NCBI GenBank assembly: GCA_002432865.1
Contig: DJGX01000001.1
Span: 62,001 to 126,000, forward strand
From: Cloacimonetes bacterium UBA5835
GTDB lineage: Bacteria > Cloacimonadota > Cloacimonadia > Cloacimonadales > Cloacimonadaceae
Direction: 5' to 3'
Length of the DNA: 64,000 nucleotides
Shown here: piece by piece, positions 31,916-41,859 of the stretch
Numbering within the stretch: position 1 is the stretch's first letter
Layout: each line of letters opens with the position of its first letter
The notes under the pieces: model-generated
What the model saw: only the letters and a program-made list of their open reading frames with translations
Database searches by the model: none
What the model was told of the DNA's origin: nothing
Made by a program: the position numbers and the translations under genes

Positions 31916-33082
31916 TCAATAAGTTGAAGCTATAAAAAGATCAGCAGAACCGGAAATTTGAAGCATTTTTTCTTCAGAGGGGATGAACATTGCTTTTCCT
32001 CTTTGTAATGATAATCCGCTTTCAGTGTTCAATGAACCCCGGAAGCAAAAAACAAGCATAGGTTTATATTGGTTTGTTAAAATGTAATTACCTTCCAAGA
32101 TAAGACGGTAGAGATGAAATTCTTCTGCAGGATTAGGATAGGGAACAAGTTCATTCAATTTAAGATGGGGATGTAAAAGTTTGGGAAGATAGGTTTCAAA
32201 GCGAGTTATAGCAAAAAGGATATCTCTATCTATATGCTTTGGGGTTAGCCCTCCCCGAATAACATTATCCGAATTTGCCATAATTTCAATGCCAGCACCC
32301 TGGATGTATGAATGCAAAATCCCAGGTTCCAAAAATATAGCCTGACCAGGTTGCAGGGTGAAGGTATTTAGTAAAAGAGGGCTAAGTACACCGCTATCTT
32401 GTGGATAGAATTCATTTAAATGTTTACAAATCTGGCAGGTGAACCTGAATTTTGGGCTAATATTATTCTTACAATTTTCCATAGCAGAGAGAGTTGTTTC
32501 CAATTGAGAGGGCTCGCTTGCTAATATATGGTTGAATAACTCCTGTAGATTCTTAGAGCAAGGTTTCTTCTGGAAAGAAGATAATGCCTGCCAGAGATTA
32601 TCTATCCCCAGGATTTGGAAATTGCGAATGATTTCTTCATAAGGTCTAAATCCACACATAGCAATAAAAGGTGTAAGGGCACAGATTAGTTCTGGTTTTG
32701 GATTAGGGTCTTTAAAAATACGATTAGGATCAGTTATTGGTATTCTTGCCTCTTCTTCTTTTTGGAAGCCATATTGTGCAGTTTGCCTATCCGGGTGTAC
32801 TTGTAATGAAAGTGGTTGGGCAGCCGCAAGGATTTTAAATAAAAAAGGTAGATTATTACCCTGATTTTTACCCAACATACTTTCCGGATATGTTTCCAAT
32901 AACTTATCCATAGGGATTTCACCTTCTTCAGTTATAATAAGAGATGGTGATTGAGGATGTGCTCCGAACCATGCTTCAGCTAAGGGTTTTCCTGTCATAT
33001 CCAGAGCACCAATTAGCTCTTGAATATATTTTATATCACCCCAAGAATAGTTTTTTAACGAGGGTTTAATTAGATAAGGCAT
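31916..33082 (-). CDS. manA: Mannose-6-phosphate isomerase, class I
   Basis: This 388-residue type I phosphomannose isomerase interconverts mannose-6-phosphate and fructose-6-phosphate. Zinc-site motifs are visible: 'QVHPD' (Gln and His), 'PKPELICAL' (Glu), and 'EPGILHSYIQGAGIEIMANSDNVIRGG' read in parts, with the distal His and the catalytic Arg. The length fits the family. It is the last gene of a four-gene minus-strand cluster, 11 nt after the MBOAT gene, so it probably feeds GDP-mannose or a related sugar to the glycan that the cluster modifies. Confidence 0.94.
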   Translation of the reverse strand: MPYLIKPSLKNYSWGDIKYIQELIGALDMTGKPLAEAWFGAHPQSPSLIITEEGEIPMDKLLETYPESMLGKNQGNNLPFLFKILAAAQPLSLQVHPDRQTAQYGFQKEEEARIPITDPNRIFKDPNPKPELICALTPFIAMCGFRPYEEIIRNFQILGIDNLWQALSSFQKKPCSKNLQELFNHILASEPSQLETTLSAMENCKNNISPKFRFTCQICKHLNEFYPQDSGVLSPLLLNTFTLQPGQAIFLEPGILHSYIQGAGIEIMANSDNVIRGGLTPKHIDRDILFAITRFETYLPKLLHPHLKLNELVPYPNPAEEFHLYRLILEGNYILTNQYKPMLVFCFRGSLNTESGLSLQRGKAMFIPSEEKMLQISGSADLFIASTY

Positions 33083-33093
33083 AAATCATCTCC

Positions 33094-34557
33094 TCAAAAT
33101 TGAAAATAAATGAAAGGTTGGATTGCTGCCGAACGGAATTGAAAGAGAACCCAGATAAGAAATGCTAACAACAATGATTGTAGAACTAATGGGCATTTTC
33201 GGAAGAATTTTTCCAGATTATTGTTGTAAGCTTCTGGCATCCAGTGAAATATATACCCGAGCAAAATTAAGGCAGCACATATATGGTATTGACTGATCCA
33301 TTGAAAGAATATATTTCCGTGAAAATCAGTAAAAATGCGTTTCAATATTAACCAAGCGACGGAAAAATCGGGAGAACGGAAAAATATCCAACCAAAACAA
33401 ACAAAATGGAAAGTTACTATCACTCCCACAAATTTCATCACTTTGGTTTGCATAATTTTTAACTTTAGAATCATTTTATCCAGCACTAAAGCGATACCAT
33501 GAATTCCACCCCAAAAAACAAAATTCCAAGATGCTCCATGCCACAAACCACCTAAAAGCATTGTTATCATTAGATTTAAATACTGTCTGGGTTTGCCTTT
33601 TCTGTTTCCCCCCAAAGGAATATAAAGATAATCTCTTAGCCATGTGGAAAGAGATATATGCCAACGGCGCCAAAAATCGGTTACCGAAGTTGCCCGATAG
33701 GGAGTAATAAAGTTTACCGGCAAAGAAAAACCAAGAAGAGCTGCCAAACCAATGGCAATATCTGAATAACCGCTAAAATCACAATATATTTGTAAGGCAT
33801 AGGCATAAACTCCTAAAAGATTTTCCACACCGGAAAATAGTGCTGGATTCTCAAAGATGCGGTCAACAAAGTTGATAGATAAATAATCTGCGATAACACC
33901 TTTTTTCAGTAATCCGGAAAAGATTAATACAAGAGCTTTGGCAATTGTATCCTTATCTAAACTTAACTTCTTATGAATTTGGGGAATAAAATAACTTGCC
34001 CGGACAATTGGTCCTGCAACCAGCTGTGGAAAGAAAGATACAAAAAAAGTGAAATCCACAAAACTCTTGAGCGGTTCAAGCTTACCAAAATAAATATCCA
34101 GAGTGTAACTCCAGGTTTGGAAAGTAAAAAATGATATACCTACAGGTAAAACGATATCATATAAAGGTAGCTGACCATCAAAAATCTGGTTAACAGTAGA
34201 TATGACGAAATTAGTATATTTGAAATAACCCAGCGAACCTAAATTCCATACAATGCTAAGAATAAGATAAAATCGTTTTCCTGCTTTGCTTTTAGCTCTA
34301 TAAATAAGTGCACCCAAGCCAAAATTGATTAGGGAGGTTATGATAAGTAAAATAATGAAACTACCGCTGGTTTTGTAATAAAAATACAAGGAAGCCAACA
34401 TCAAATACCAGGTACGGACTTTTACCTTATTCACAACCAATGGATAGAAAAGAAGGACTACAATAAAGAAAAATAGAAAAAAGGTGCTATGGAAAAGCAA
34501 CGGCTGTTGTGGGTCGTAAACTAAACTATTAAGGATGTTTTGAATTAAGGGAGGCAT
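33094..34557 (-). CDS. MBOAT O-acyltransferase (AlgI/DltB-like)
   Basis: This 487-residue polytopic membrane protein carries the MBOAT signature. 'CDFSGYSDIAIGLAALLGF', 'NFITPYRATSVTDFWRRWHISLS' (shown in part) and 'LGGLWHGASWNF' with the catalytic His340 are all present. AlgI-type proteins move acetyl groups across the inner membrane to an SGNH partner that acetylates a polysaccharide. Two SGNH proteins are encoded directly upstream with 9-nt and zero-nt gaps, matching AlgI-AlgJ/X logic. The acceptor glycan is unknown. Confidence 0.92.
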   Translation of the reverse strand: MPPLIQNILNSLVYDPQQPLLFHSTFFLFFFIVVLLFYPLVVNKVKVRTWYLMLASLYFYYKTSGSFIILLIITSLINFGLGALIYRAKSKAGKRFYLILSIVWNLGSLGYFKYTNFVISTVNQIFDGQLPLYDIVLPVGISFFTFQTWSYTLDIYFGKLEPLKSFVDFTFFVSFFPQLVAGPIVRASYFIPQIHKKLSLDKDTIAKALVLIFSGLLKKGVIADYLSINFVDRIFENPALFSGVENLLGVYAYALQIYCDFSGYSDIAIGLAALLGFSLPVNFITPYRATSVTDFWRRWHISLSTWLRDYLYIPLGGNRKGKPRQYLNLMITMLLGGLWHGASWNFVFWGGIHGIALVLDKMILKLKIMQTKVMKFVGVIVTFHFVCFGWIFFRSPDFSVAWLILKRIFTDFHGNIFFQWISQYHICAALILLGYIFHWMPEAYNNNLEKFFRKCPLVLQSLLLAFLIWVLFQFRSAAIQPFIYFQF

Positions 34558-34566
34558 AATTTATTC

Positions 34567-35865
34567 TTAACCTGCTTTTTCGCTAAAACTCTTATAACTT
34601 TTTATGAATGCCTGATAGAAGAGATAACCTTGCAGCATATAACCCTTGGGAGTATAGTGAAGCATATCATTAGCTGCCATTTGTTGATTTCTCCATTTTT
34701 GAACACTATTGTTGCCACCCATCACTATGCTTAAATTCCACCATGCATAGTGATTTTCTTTGGCATAATCGATAATCACTTTTTCCACTTTATCTAAATC
34801 GCTATTATGCTTGCCCCGTTTATACGAATCAGGTGGTAAAGTAAAAAGAACCGGTGTTTCAGGATTATATTGTTTCAATTTATCCATAAAAGAAATAAGA
34901 TTTTTGCTGAAAACTTCGTTTCGATAGGTGCCCTGAGCATCGTTTGTCCCCAAAGAAATAATAATTAAATCCGGATTCAATAGCCCTATTTGTTCAAATA
35001 AGGTTGATTGAGCTGTTAAATTATAAAAACTTGCTCCATTAATTCCACAAGAGTGATAAAGTAATCCCGGTTGATTATTTTCCAGAGAGATTCCAAATAA
35101 AGTGGAAGGTTCTCCCGCAAGTGTTAGTTTAATTTTGGTAACTGCTTTATCCCAGGAAACTCTGCTGTAAAAATAATTTCCAGCTTTAATAGAATACTCT
35201 TTGATGTTCTTTTCCGCTAAATCAATTTTTGGTTTCAAACCGGGCATCGCAGTAATCATACTAACTGTGTTAAAGCTATTATCGCCTTTGAAAAAATTGT
35301 TTGTAGTAATTTCCAGACACATTCCGTTGTTAGCATTCAAAGCGTAACCACTTAAACCACGCTCGGAATTTGAACGGCTGAAAGCCCCGCTGGCCGTTAT
35401 TCTATAATCATCCGGTTGATTAGTCCCTGCTAAGCGTAAAGGGAAAATAAGCCCTCTACCTGAATTGCCGAAATATTTTTGTAATGAAGTTCTTGCTGTT
35501 CCAGAAAAATACCCAGATTGGATATGGGAATCACCTATTTGATAAATAGTTACTCTATCTCTTAATCCACTACGCAACTCCAGCAATTTTTCATAAAAAC
35601 TTTGCAACGCTTTTTTATCACCCGATATATAATTTTTCTCTGGATTAATGAACTTGAACTGTTTCAAGTATTCGTTGCTTTCCAGAAGCAGATAGTAGCT
35701 TTGAATAAATTCTTCCAAAGTATCCATATCAGAAGGATATTCCTCTTCGGTAAAAAGTTCTGTTGTGTTATCAACTGTTATATTATCTTCTGCGCGGCTA
35801 TTGTTTTGTAGCATCAAAAAAGCTAAGGCCAGAATTAAAACAGAGAGGAAAAAACGCTTTGACAA
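34567..35865 (-). CDS. Exported SGNH/GDSL hydrolase, AlgJ/AlgX-like, copy 1
   Basis: This 432-residue protein has a signal peptide ('FLSVLILALAFLMLQ'). The SGNH blocks are 'YQIGDSHIQSG' with Ser113, 'SLGTNDAQGTY' (the Gly and Asn blocks), and 'DMLHYTPKGY' with catalytic His403. The architecture, an N-terminal SGNH block, a central beta insert (about 185-265) and a C-terminal block, is seen in glycan O-acetyl transferase partners. With the MBOAT encoded downstream it probably transfers acetyl groups in the periplasm. It starts one base after the stop of the second SGNH gene. Confidence 0.83.
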   Translation of the reverse strand: MSKRFFLSVLILALAFLMLQNNSRAEDNITVDNTTELFTEEEYPSDMDTLEEFIQSYYLLLESNEYLKQFKFINPEKNYISGDKKALQSFYEKLLELRSGLRDRVTIYQIGDSHIQSGYFSGTARTSLQKYFGNSGRGLIFPLRLAGTNQPDDYRITASGAFSRSNSERGLSGYALNANNGMCLEITTNNFFKGDNSFNTVSMITAMPGLKPKIDLAEKNIKEYSIKAGNYFYSRVSWDKAVTKIKLTLAGEPSTLFGISLENNQPGLLYHSCGINGASFYNLTAQSTLFEQIGLLNPDLIIISLGTNDAQGTYRNEVFSKNLISFMDKLKQYNPETPVLFTLPPDSYKRGKHNSDLDKVEKVIIDYAKENHYAWWNLSIVMGGNNSVQKWRNQQMAANDMLHYTPKGYMLQGYLFYQAFIKSYKSFSEKAG

Positions 35866-37257
35866 TTAGTATCCTCTCAAATAGATTAGAAGCATTTCAG
35901 CAATATGATCTGCTCCTGCCCGGGTAAAATGAGTATAATCCTTTCCAGCATATGGAGGTTTATGATTTACATATCTTGGCATAGAATTAATCCCACCCAT
36001 CGCTGCAAAAAGATTCCAGAATCCACAACCTGTCTCTTTAGCAACATTTGATTGAGTTGCCACTAAATAGGGAATATCAGGAGAAGTTATATACTCAGAA
36101 CCCTGCTTTATACTTCTATCATGAGCACTGATGAGTAAAATTGGAACTCCCGGAAGCGCTTTTTGAATATGAGCTATGCTCTTTTTCATCCCCCGTTCGT
36201 AATAACTGTAGTCCCGAATTTGATAATTGGATACATTTACTCCATAATGTAAAATTACAAGATCATATTTTAGGTGCTTTTGAAATCCGGAAAGGATATC
36301 AGAGCGAATACGCTGAAAGAACATTCCTGAATAACCTCGAATCGGATAATTATCTATATAAGCACCCGTAGGTTCATCAAAACTAACTCCATAAATGTGC
36401 AGAGGGTCATAAGCACTGAATTCCAAACGAACTTTTTTACAAGAAACTGCTGGACTAAGGTCTAACATCTGCACTCCGGACTGATTATTTAAATAGCGAA
36501 CTACAAAAGGAGAACCATCATATGAAACTTTCACAAAACTACTATCAGCCGCATGACTGTAGAATAAACGAATACGCTTAAAATTTGGTGCTCCACCAGC
36601 AGTGGTTGTGGCAGTATATTCTACCCAGGGATTATAATCTACATAAAAACGCTCACTTTCTTTATGAGGTTTTGGACTAACTACTTGTGAGGTATCCAAA
36701 ACAGCTAAACTATCAAGTTGTAAGGGTTCTATAACTTTCTCTGCAATATAGTAATTACGCGGAATATAAGTGTAACCGGTTATTCCAAGAGGAATATTAT
36801 TTCTACCGGTACTCATAAAAGAAATACTTTCCCAATTACGAGAAAATTTATGTTTTATAGTTTGCCTAAAACCAGATACAATGGAGGTAATACCAATCAT
36901 CCCAACTCCTGAACCAGAATGGACTGATTGTAATTCTTGTCTTAGTTTCCCTGTTATCAAATCCCCTTCAATAATAGAATCGCCATAATAGGCAATTCTT
37001 ATGCTTTTAGCTGAGTTATTCATCTTCTGTATAAATGGCTGTAAGGGTAATAAATTGTTGGGAATTGCAGTAGCTTCTTTAACTACTATTGTATCTGTAG
37101 GTTCTATCGTATCTTTCGGTTCTATAGATTCCAGCCAGGACAGTTTCTTAATAGGAAATATTTTATTATCCGAATCTGGAATAACCCTTGCTATTAACTC
37201 CACTAATATTACAGCTATAACTACTATAATCAGGGGTCGATAAAAAACTTTATTCAT
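35866..37257 (-). CDS. Membrane-anchored SGNH/GDSL hydrolase, AlgJ/AlgX-like, copy 2
   Basis: This 463-residue protein has an N-terminal membrane helix ('PLIIVVIAVILVELIARVI'), a Thr/Glu-rich linker, and SGNH blocks 'AYYGDSIIEGD' (Ser94), 'HYGVNVSN' and 'DYTHFTRAG' (His443). It resembles the adjacent SGNH protein in layout, with a central insert, but is clearly diverged, so the two may act at different steps or positions. It is the first gene of the minus-strand O-acetylation cluster. The upstream region is 338 bp long. Confidence 0.83.
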   Translation of the reverse strand: MNKVFYRPLIIVVIAVILVELIARVIPDSDNKIFPIKKLSWLESIEPKDTIEPTDTIVVKEATAIPNNLLPLQPFIQKMNNSAKSIRIAYYGDSIIEGDLITGKLRQELQSVHSGSGVGMIGITSIVSGFRQTIKHKFSRNWESISFMSTGRNNIPLGITGYTYIPRNYYIAEKVIEPLQLDSLAVLDTSQVVSPKPHKESERFYVDYNPWVEYTATTTAGGAPNFKRIRLFYSHAADSSFVKVSYDGSPFVVRYLNNQSGVQMLDLSPAVSCKKVRLEFSAYDPLHIYGVSFDEPTGAYIDNYPIRGYSGMFFQRIRSDILSGFQKHLKYDLVILHYGVNVSNYQIRDYSYYERGMKKSIAHIQKALPGVPILLISAHDRSIKQGSEYITSPDIPYLVATQSNVAKETGCGFWNLFAAMGGINSMPRYVNHKPPYAGKDYTHFTRAGADHIAEMLLIYLRGY

Positions 37258-37595
37258 ATCTACCTTTTAAAACATCTTTGTATTATTAACTGGTTGGTTG
37301 ATTTCCTCGTCAACTCTCTGAGCTACAGTACTTAAGTTACTGGATAATTTTTCGGTAACCGTGTAACTCTATTGTGTGTGGAACAATAAGATATCATTCT
37401 TCCACATTATTAAAGCCAATTTTTACACATCATTCAATCGTCAAGAACTATTTGGCTTTTTGTTTTTTTACTTTATTATATATGTATACATAAGGATATA
37501 TTCCTCTTTTGGAGAATGACTTTTTTGTCATTTTCTTATGAATCCAATGTTTTTTCAGTAACATCGGTACAAAAAGGTAATCTGAGGAGGATACT
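37258..37595. other. Divergent control region of the O-acetylation cluster and the two-component cassette
   Basis: 338 bp lie between divergent genes, with no gene in between. It has an AT-rich core with a perfect palindrome TATGTATACATA (37481-37492) and a small hairpin AATGAC-T6-GTCATT (37515-37532). GGAGG precedes the plus-strand ATG. I cannot call clear promoters. Confidence 0.45.
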
Positions 37596-39284
37596 ATGAT
37601 TTTTAGAAGCAACCGTCAGAAAGATGATCACTTGACAGGTTGGCTTAAGATATGGTGTATGTTAATCTTTCTATTTTTATCAGGGTTCTTATTAGCTCAA
37701 ACCAGAACTGTTAAAGTAGGTATTTCTCAAAATGAACCCAAGATGTTTATTGAACCTTCTGGTAAGCCAGCGGGTATCTTTATTGATATTTTAGAAGCAA
37801 TTGCAGCTAAAGAGGATTGGAAACTTGAATATTATGAGGGTAGTTTTGATGCAATCTATTATCGTGTGGCGAAAGGGGATTTAGATCTAATGCCAGATGT
37901 GGCAATTTCTCCAACCCGAGAAAAAGATTTGGATTTTCATAAAGAACCGGTTCTATCTTCTTGGTCTCAAATTTATACTCGTAAAGGTTTAGAAATCAAT
38001 TCCATACTTGATCTTGACGGTCATTCTATTGCGGTGCTGGAAAAATCCATTCAACACAATGTAATTGAATCATGGATTAAGGGTTTTGGTCTGAAAGTTA
38101 AAATCATAAAAGTTCATAATTTTGATGCAGCTTTTGCTGCTGTTGCCAACGGTATTGCAGATTGTGCTGTTTCCAATTATCTATACGGCAGAAGGCATTG
38201 TAAACAGTATGGTCTGGTAGATACAGGTGTTGTTTTTGAACCAGCAACCTTGTATTTTGCAACAACCAAAGGTAAAAACCAAGATCTTCTGGATGCCATA
38301 GATAAACACTTACTTACTATGAAGAAAGTGCCTAATTCTGCATATTATGCTGCTTTAAAAAGATGGGTTTCAAAAGATGAAGGTTTTATGTTACCTGCCT
38401 GGTTGAAATTCACTATATTGATAGTTATCCTGGCTTTAGTGTTAACAGTTATCTATGGTCTTACTTTAAAACATCAAGTAAATATTCGCACTTTGGAATT
38501 GCGAAAAAGTAATCAGGAAATGGAACAAAGAATTATTGAACGTACTGCAGAGCTGGAAAAAGCAATGCTAAAAGCCAAAGAGGCTGATATGTTAAAATCT
38601 GCGTTTCTAGCTACAATGTCTCATGAATTACGCACTCCCTTAAATTCTATTATCGGTTTTACAGGTATTTTACTGCAAGAATTACCTGGCCATATAAATG
38701 AAGAGCAAAGAAAACAGCTTACTATAGTGCAAAACAGTGCTCATCATCTTTTGGATTTGATTAATGATATTTTAGACATTTCCAAAATTGAATCTGGCCA
38801 GCTGGATTTGCATTATGAATGGTTTTTCTTGAACGACTCAATAGATAAGGTAGTTAAAATAGTTATGCCGCAAGCTGAAAAGAAGGGCCTGGAATTGAAG
38901 GTGGAAATATCGCAATCGGAATTAGAAGTATATTGTGATAAACGCAGATTAGAACAAGTGATATTGAACCTTATCAGCAATGCGATTAAATTTACCGAAA
39001 CAGGATATGTGGCCATTATAGTACATAGCGAAGAAGACAAATATCAGATTCAGGTTCAAGATACTGGAATCGGAATAGCCCCAGAAGATTTGGAACAGTT
39101 ATTTCTACCTTTCCATCAAATTGATACAGGTTTAACTCGTCAATATGAAGGAACAGGTTTGGGCTTGAATATTTGTTTAAAACTAATAAATATGATGGGA
39201 GGTACAATTACAGTGGATAGTATCCCAGGTAAAGGTAGCATATTTACTGTAATTATGCCTTATAAAAAGGAGTTTACAGGATGA
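37596..39284 (+). CDS. Sensor histidine kinase with periplasmic solute-binding domain
   Basis: This 562-residue protein has a signal or anchor helix (about 18-35). Residues 40-260 are a type 3 periplasmic solute-binding-like domain ('KVGISQNEPKMF', 'GIFIDILEAIA', 'GDLDLMPDVA'). A transmembrane helix follows (about 268-290), then a short coiled coil and HisKA with His343 ('SHELRTPLN'). The HATPase carries the N box 'NLISNAIKF', 'DTGIGI' and 'GTGLGLN'. It probably senses an amino acid or similar small solute and autophosphorylates. It overlaps the receiver gene downstream by 4 nt and has no output domain of its own. Confidence 0.9.
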   Translation: MIFRSNRQKDDHLTGWLKIWCMLIFLFLSGFLLAQTRTVKVGISQNEPKMFIEPSGKPAGIFIDILEAIAAKEDWKLEYYEGSFDAIYYRVAKGDLDLMPDVAISPTREKDLDFHKEPVLSSWSQIYTRKGLEINSILDLDGHSIAVLEKSIQHNVIESWIKGFGLKVKIIKVHNFDAAFAAVANGIADCAVSNYLYGRRHCKQYGLVDTGVVFEPATLYFATTKGKNQDLLDAIDKHLLTMKKVPNSAYYAALKRWVSKDEGFMLPAWLKFTILIVILALVLTVIYGLTLKHQVNIRTLELRKSNQEMEQRIIERTAELEKAMLKAKEADMLKSAFLATMSHELRTPLNSIIGFTGILLQELPGHINEEQRKQLTIVQNSAHHLLDLINDILDISKIESGQLDLHYEWFFLNDSIDKVVKIVMPQAEKKGLELKVEISQSELEVYCDKRRLEQVILNLISNAIKFTETGYVAIIVHSEEDKYQIQVQDTGIGIAPEDLEQLFLPFHQIDTGLTRQYEGTGLGLNICLKLINMMGGTITVDSIPGKGSIFTVIMPYKKEFTG

Positions 39285-39658
39285 AAGAGCTGGTTTTAAT
39301 AATTGAAGATAATCCAGAAAATATGTATTTAATGCGCTATTTACTGGAAAATCATAGTTATGAAGTAGAAGGGGTAATAACTGGTCCTGAGGGAATCGAA
39401 AAGGCAGAAAGAATTGTGCCTGATCTAATTTTACTAGATATTCAACTTCCAGGAATGGATGGCTATGAAGTGGCAAGACAATTGAGACAAAACCCTGTAA
39501 CTAAAACAATACCGATAATAGCTGTAACTTCTTATGCTATGATAGGAGATAGAGAACAAGCCCTTGAGGCAGGCGCTAATGCTTATATGGAAAAGCCTAT
39601 AAATCCTGATACATTTGTGGCAGATATTGAGAAGATTATGGAAAATATTATCAAATAG
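39281..39658 (+). CDS. Single-domain response regulator (receiver only)
   Basis: This 125-residue CheY/DivK-like receiver has the acidic pocket 'IIEDNPEN', phosphoacceptor Asp53 ('LLDIQLPGMDG'), Thr in 'AVTSYAM' and the conserved Lys in 'YMEKPI'. There is no output domain, so it signals by protein contact or as a phosphorelay intermediate. Its start overlaps the stop of the histidine kinase (ATGA), and a hybrid kinase follows 10 nt later, so the three are probably one pathway. Confidence 0.93.
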   Translation: MKELVLIIEDNPENMYLMRYLLENHSYEVEGVITGPEGIEKAERIVPDLILLDIQLPGMDGYEVARQLRQNPVTKTIPIIAVTSYAMIGDREQALEAGANAYMEKPINPDTFVADIEKIMENIIK

Positions 39659-39668
39659 GGAGGTAAGA

Positions 39669-41741
39669 ATGAAAATACTAATTGTTGATGACCATATGAA
39701 TAACAATTATATGTTGGAATCGCTTTTTAAGGGTTATGGATACGAGGTTATAACCGCTCTAAATGGTAAAGAAGCTCTTATTAAACTGCAAACAGAGAAA
39801 GTGGATTTGATCTTCAGCGATGTTTTGATGCCTGTTATGGATGGATTCACTCTTTGTCGGGAAATCAGAAAAGACGAAAAGCTAAAACATATTCCCTTTA
39901 TTTTCTATACTGCCACCTATACCGGAACTAAAGATGAAGAATTTGCGGAGAAAATAGGTGCTAACGCTTTTTTAATAAAACCTGCTGAACCCAGAGATAT
40001 TATTGATACTTTAGAAAGGGTTATAGAACAGAGCAAAGATGAATCGTTCGAAATTTCCGCTACTGCAGAATATGAACAGGAAGTGCAGAAATTATATAGT
40101 GAACGCTTGGTACGCAAATTAGAACAGAAAATGTTAGAAACTGAACAGGAAGCTCTTGCTCGTAAACAGGCAATGAAGCTGTTGCAACGAAATGAAAGAT
40201 TGTTAAGAGCAACCCAAAGAGTTAGTAATTTAGGAGGATGGGAATGGGAGGTCGCCTGTAAGAAAATGTATTGGACAGATCAAGTTTACCTTATTTTTGA
40301 TCTTGATTTGAATAAATATAAAGGAATTGAAGATCGAAAAATGTATGAACTTATAATGCTTTGTTACAACGAGACTGATAGAAAAAAGATCAAAAGTTCC
40401 TTTGTGAATTGTCATATTAACGCTATCCCTTATTCCATAGAAGGATGGATTACTACTGCCAAGGGTAATAAAAAATATATATGTACTGTAGGCAGTCCGA
40501 TTACGGAAAAAGGAAAAGTAACCAATGTATATGGTTATTTTCAAGATTTGACAAATCGCAAATATGCAGAAATGAAAGAACATGAATTGAATGAACAGCT
40601 TTCGCAAGCCCAAAAATTGATTACTATCGGACAACTTGCAGGGGGCGTAGCTCACGATTTTAATAATATCTTAACGGTTATTATGGGGAATGCTGAAATA
40701 GCACTTTCTCAGATTTCTCCCGATAATCCTATAAAAGCGGATATTGAAGAAATTATGAAAGCAGGGAAAAGAGCTTCCAATTTAACAAAACAGCTTTTAT
40801 CTTTTAGCAGAAAACAAATAGTAAAACCAGAACCCATATTACTAAACCACATTTTAGAAGATATGACTAAGATGATTAGACGACTTATTAATGAGAATAT
40901 CGAAATTGAACTGAATTGTGAGGAAGACCTTGCCTTTATAAAATCTGATGTAGTACAAATGGAACAGGTTATATTGAACTTAGCCATCAATGCTGGCGAG
41001 GCAATGCCGAAAGGAGGAAAATTAACAATTAGTTTGAAAAACTACATTCCCGATTCTGCTTTTTATAAAGAGCACCCAGATATTCGTCCAAGTAAATATG
41101 TTCTATTAACTATTTCCGATACTGGAATCGGAATGGATGAAGCCACCCAGAAGAGCCTTTTTGAGCCTTTTTTTACAACAAAAAGTAATCAAAATGGCAC
41201 TGGACTCGGCTTGGTGACCGTTTATAGAATTATTCAAAGTACTAGTGGATATATAAAAGTAAAATCTGCTCCCGGTAAAGGAACAACTTTCCTTATCCTC
41301 ATTCCTGCAACAGAAGAAATTCCTGAAGTGATTCCCATTGAAGCACCTAAACCTAAAGTTGCAGGTCATCTGGAAACAGTTTTAGTTGTAGAAGATGATG
41401 AGGCTATTCGCTTTTTAACCAGTAAAGCAGTTACTAAATTAGGGTATAAAGTCCTTACTTCTGTAAGTGGAGATGATGCCTTGATAAAAATCCGACACCA
41501 AGAGTTAACACCGGATTTAATAATATCCAATGTTATAATGCCCGGTTTAAATGGTATCGCTTTTGCAAGCGAAATAAAGAAGTACTTACCTGGGGTACAA
41601 ATCATTCTCATGTCCGGATACTCAGATAATTTTCTTTCCCAATACGGAACCATTACTCCTGATATTTACTTTTTGGCAAAACCTTTCACGCGTTCTGAAC
41701 TGGAAGAAGCTATCAGAAAACAACTATCCTTAGATACCTAA
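39669..41741 (+). CDS. Hybrid histidine kinase: receiver, PAS, kinase, pseudo-receiver
   Basis: I choose ATG 39669 (690 residues) with AGGGAGG upstream; a longer frame from 39615 runs into the previous gene. The layout is a receiver (1-120, phosphoacceptor Asp51), a coiled coil (about 130-190), a PAS-like domain (about 195-310), HisKA with His329 ('GGVAHDFNNIL'), HATPase ('NLAINAGEAMP', 'DTGIGM', 'GTGLGL'), then a second receiver (about 575-690). In that last domain the phosphoacceptor position is Asn621 ('IISNVIMPG'), so it should not be phosphorylated. There is no signal or membrane segment: it is cytoplasmic. Confidence 0.9.
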   Translation: MKILIVDDHMNNNYMLESLFKGYGYEVITALNGKEALIKLQTEKVDLIFSDVLMPVMDGFTLCREIRKDEKLKHIPFIFYTATYTGTKDEEFAEKIGANAFLIKPAEPRDIIDTLERVIEQSKDESFEISATAEYEQEVQKLYSERLVRKLEQKMLETEQEALARKQAMKLLQRNERLLRATQRVSNLGGWEWEVACKKMYWTDQVYLIFDLDLNKYKGIEDRKMYELIMLCYNETDRKKIKSSFVNCHINAIPYSIEGWITTAKGNKKYICTVGSPITEKGKVTNVYGYFQDLTNRKYAEMKEHELNEQLSQAQKLITIGQLAGGVAHDFNNILTVIMGNAEIALSQISPDNPIKADIEEIMKAGKRASNLTKQLLSFSRKQIVKPEPILLNHILEDMTKMIRRLINENIEIELNCEEDLAFIKSDVVQMEQVILNLAINAGEAMPKGGKLTISLKNYIPDSAFYKEHPDIRPSKYVLLTISDTGIGMDEATQKSLFEPFFTTKSNQNGTGLGLVTVYRIIQSTSGYIKVKSAPGKGTTFLILIPATEEIPEVIPIEAPKPKVAGHLETVLVVEDDEAIRFLTSKAVTKLGYKVLTSVSGDDALIKIRHQELTPDLIISNVIMPGLNGIAFASEIKKYLPGVQIILMSGYSDNFLSQYGTITPDIYFLAKPFTRSELEEAIRKQLSLDT

Positions 41742-41859
41742 CAAAAAAAGGATATCTTCCGAAAGACATAAGGTTAATAAAGGATATAAGCTAAAAGAGA
41801 GATATAAGTAGTATATACTGATAACCAATAGCTATGAAATATCAATAAAGAGGTGTAAA

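Noticed and set aside
37515..37532. Hairpin AATGAC-T6-GTCATT as a terminator
   Set aside because: It lies between divergent genes, upstream of both, with a short stem and no suitable transcript to end.
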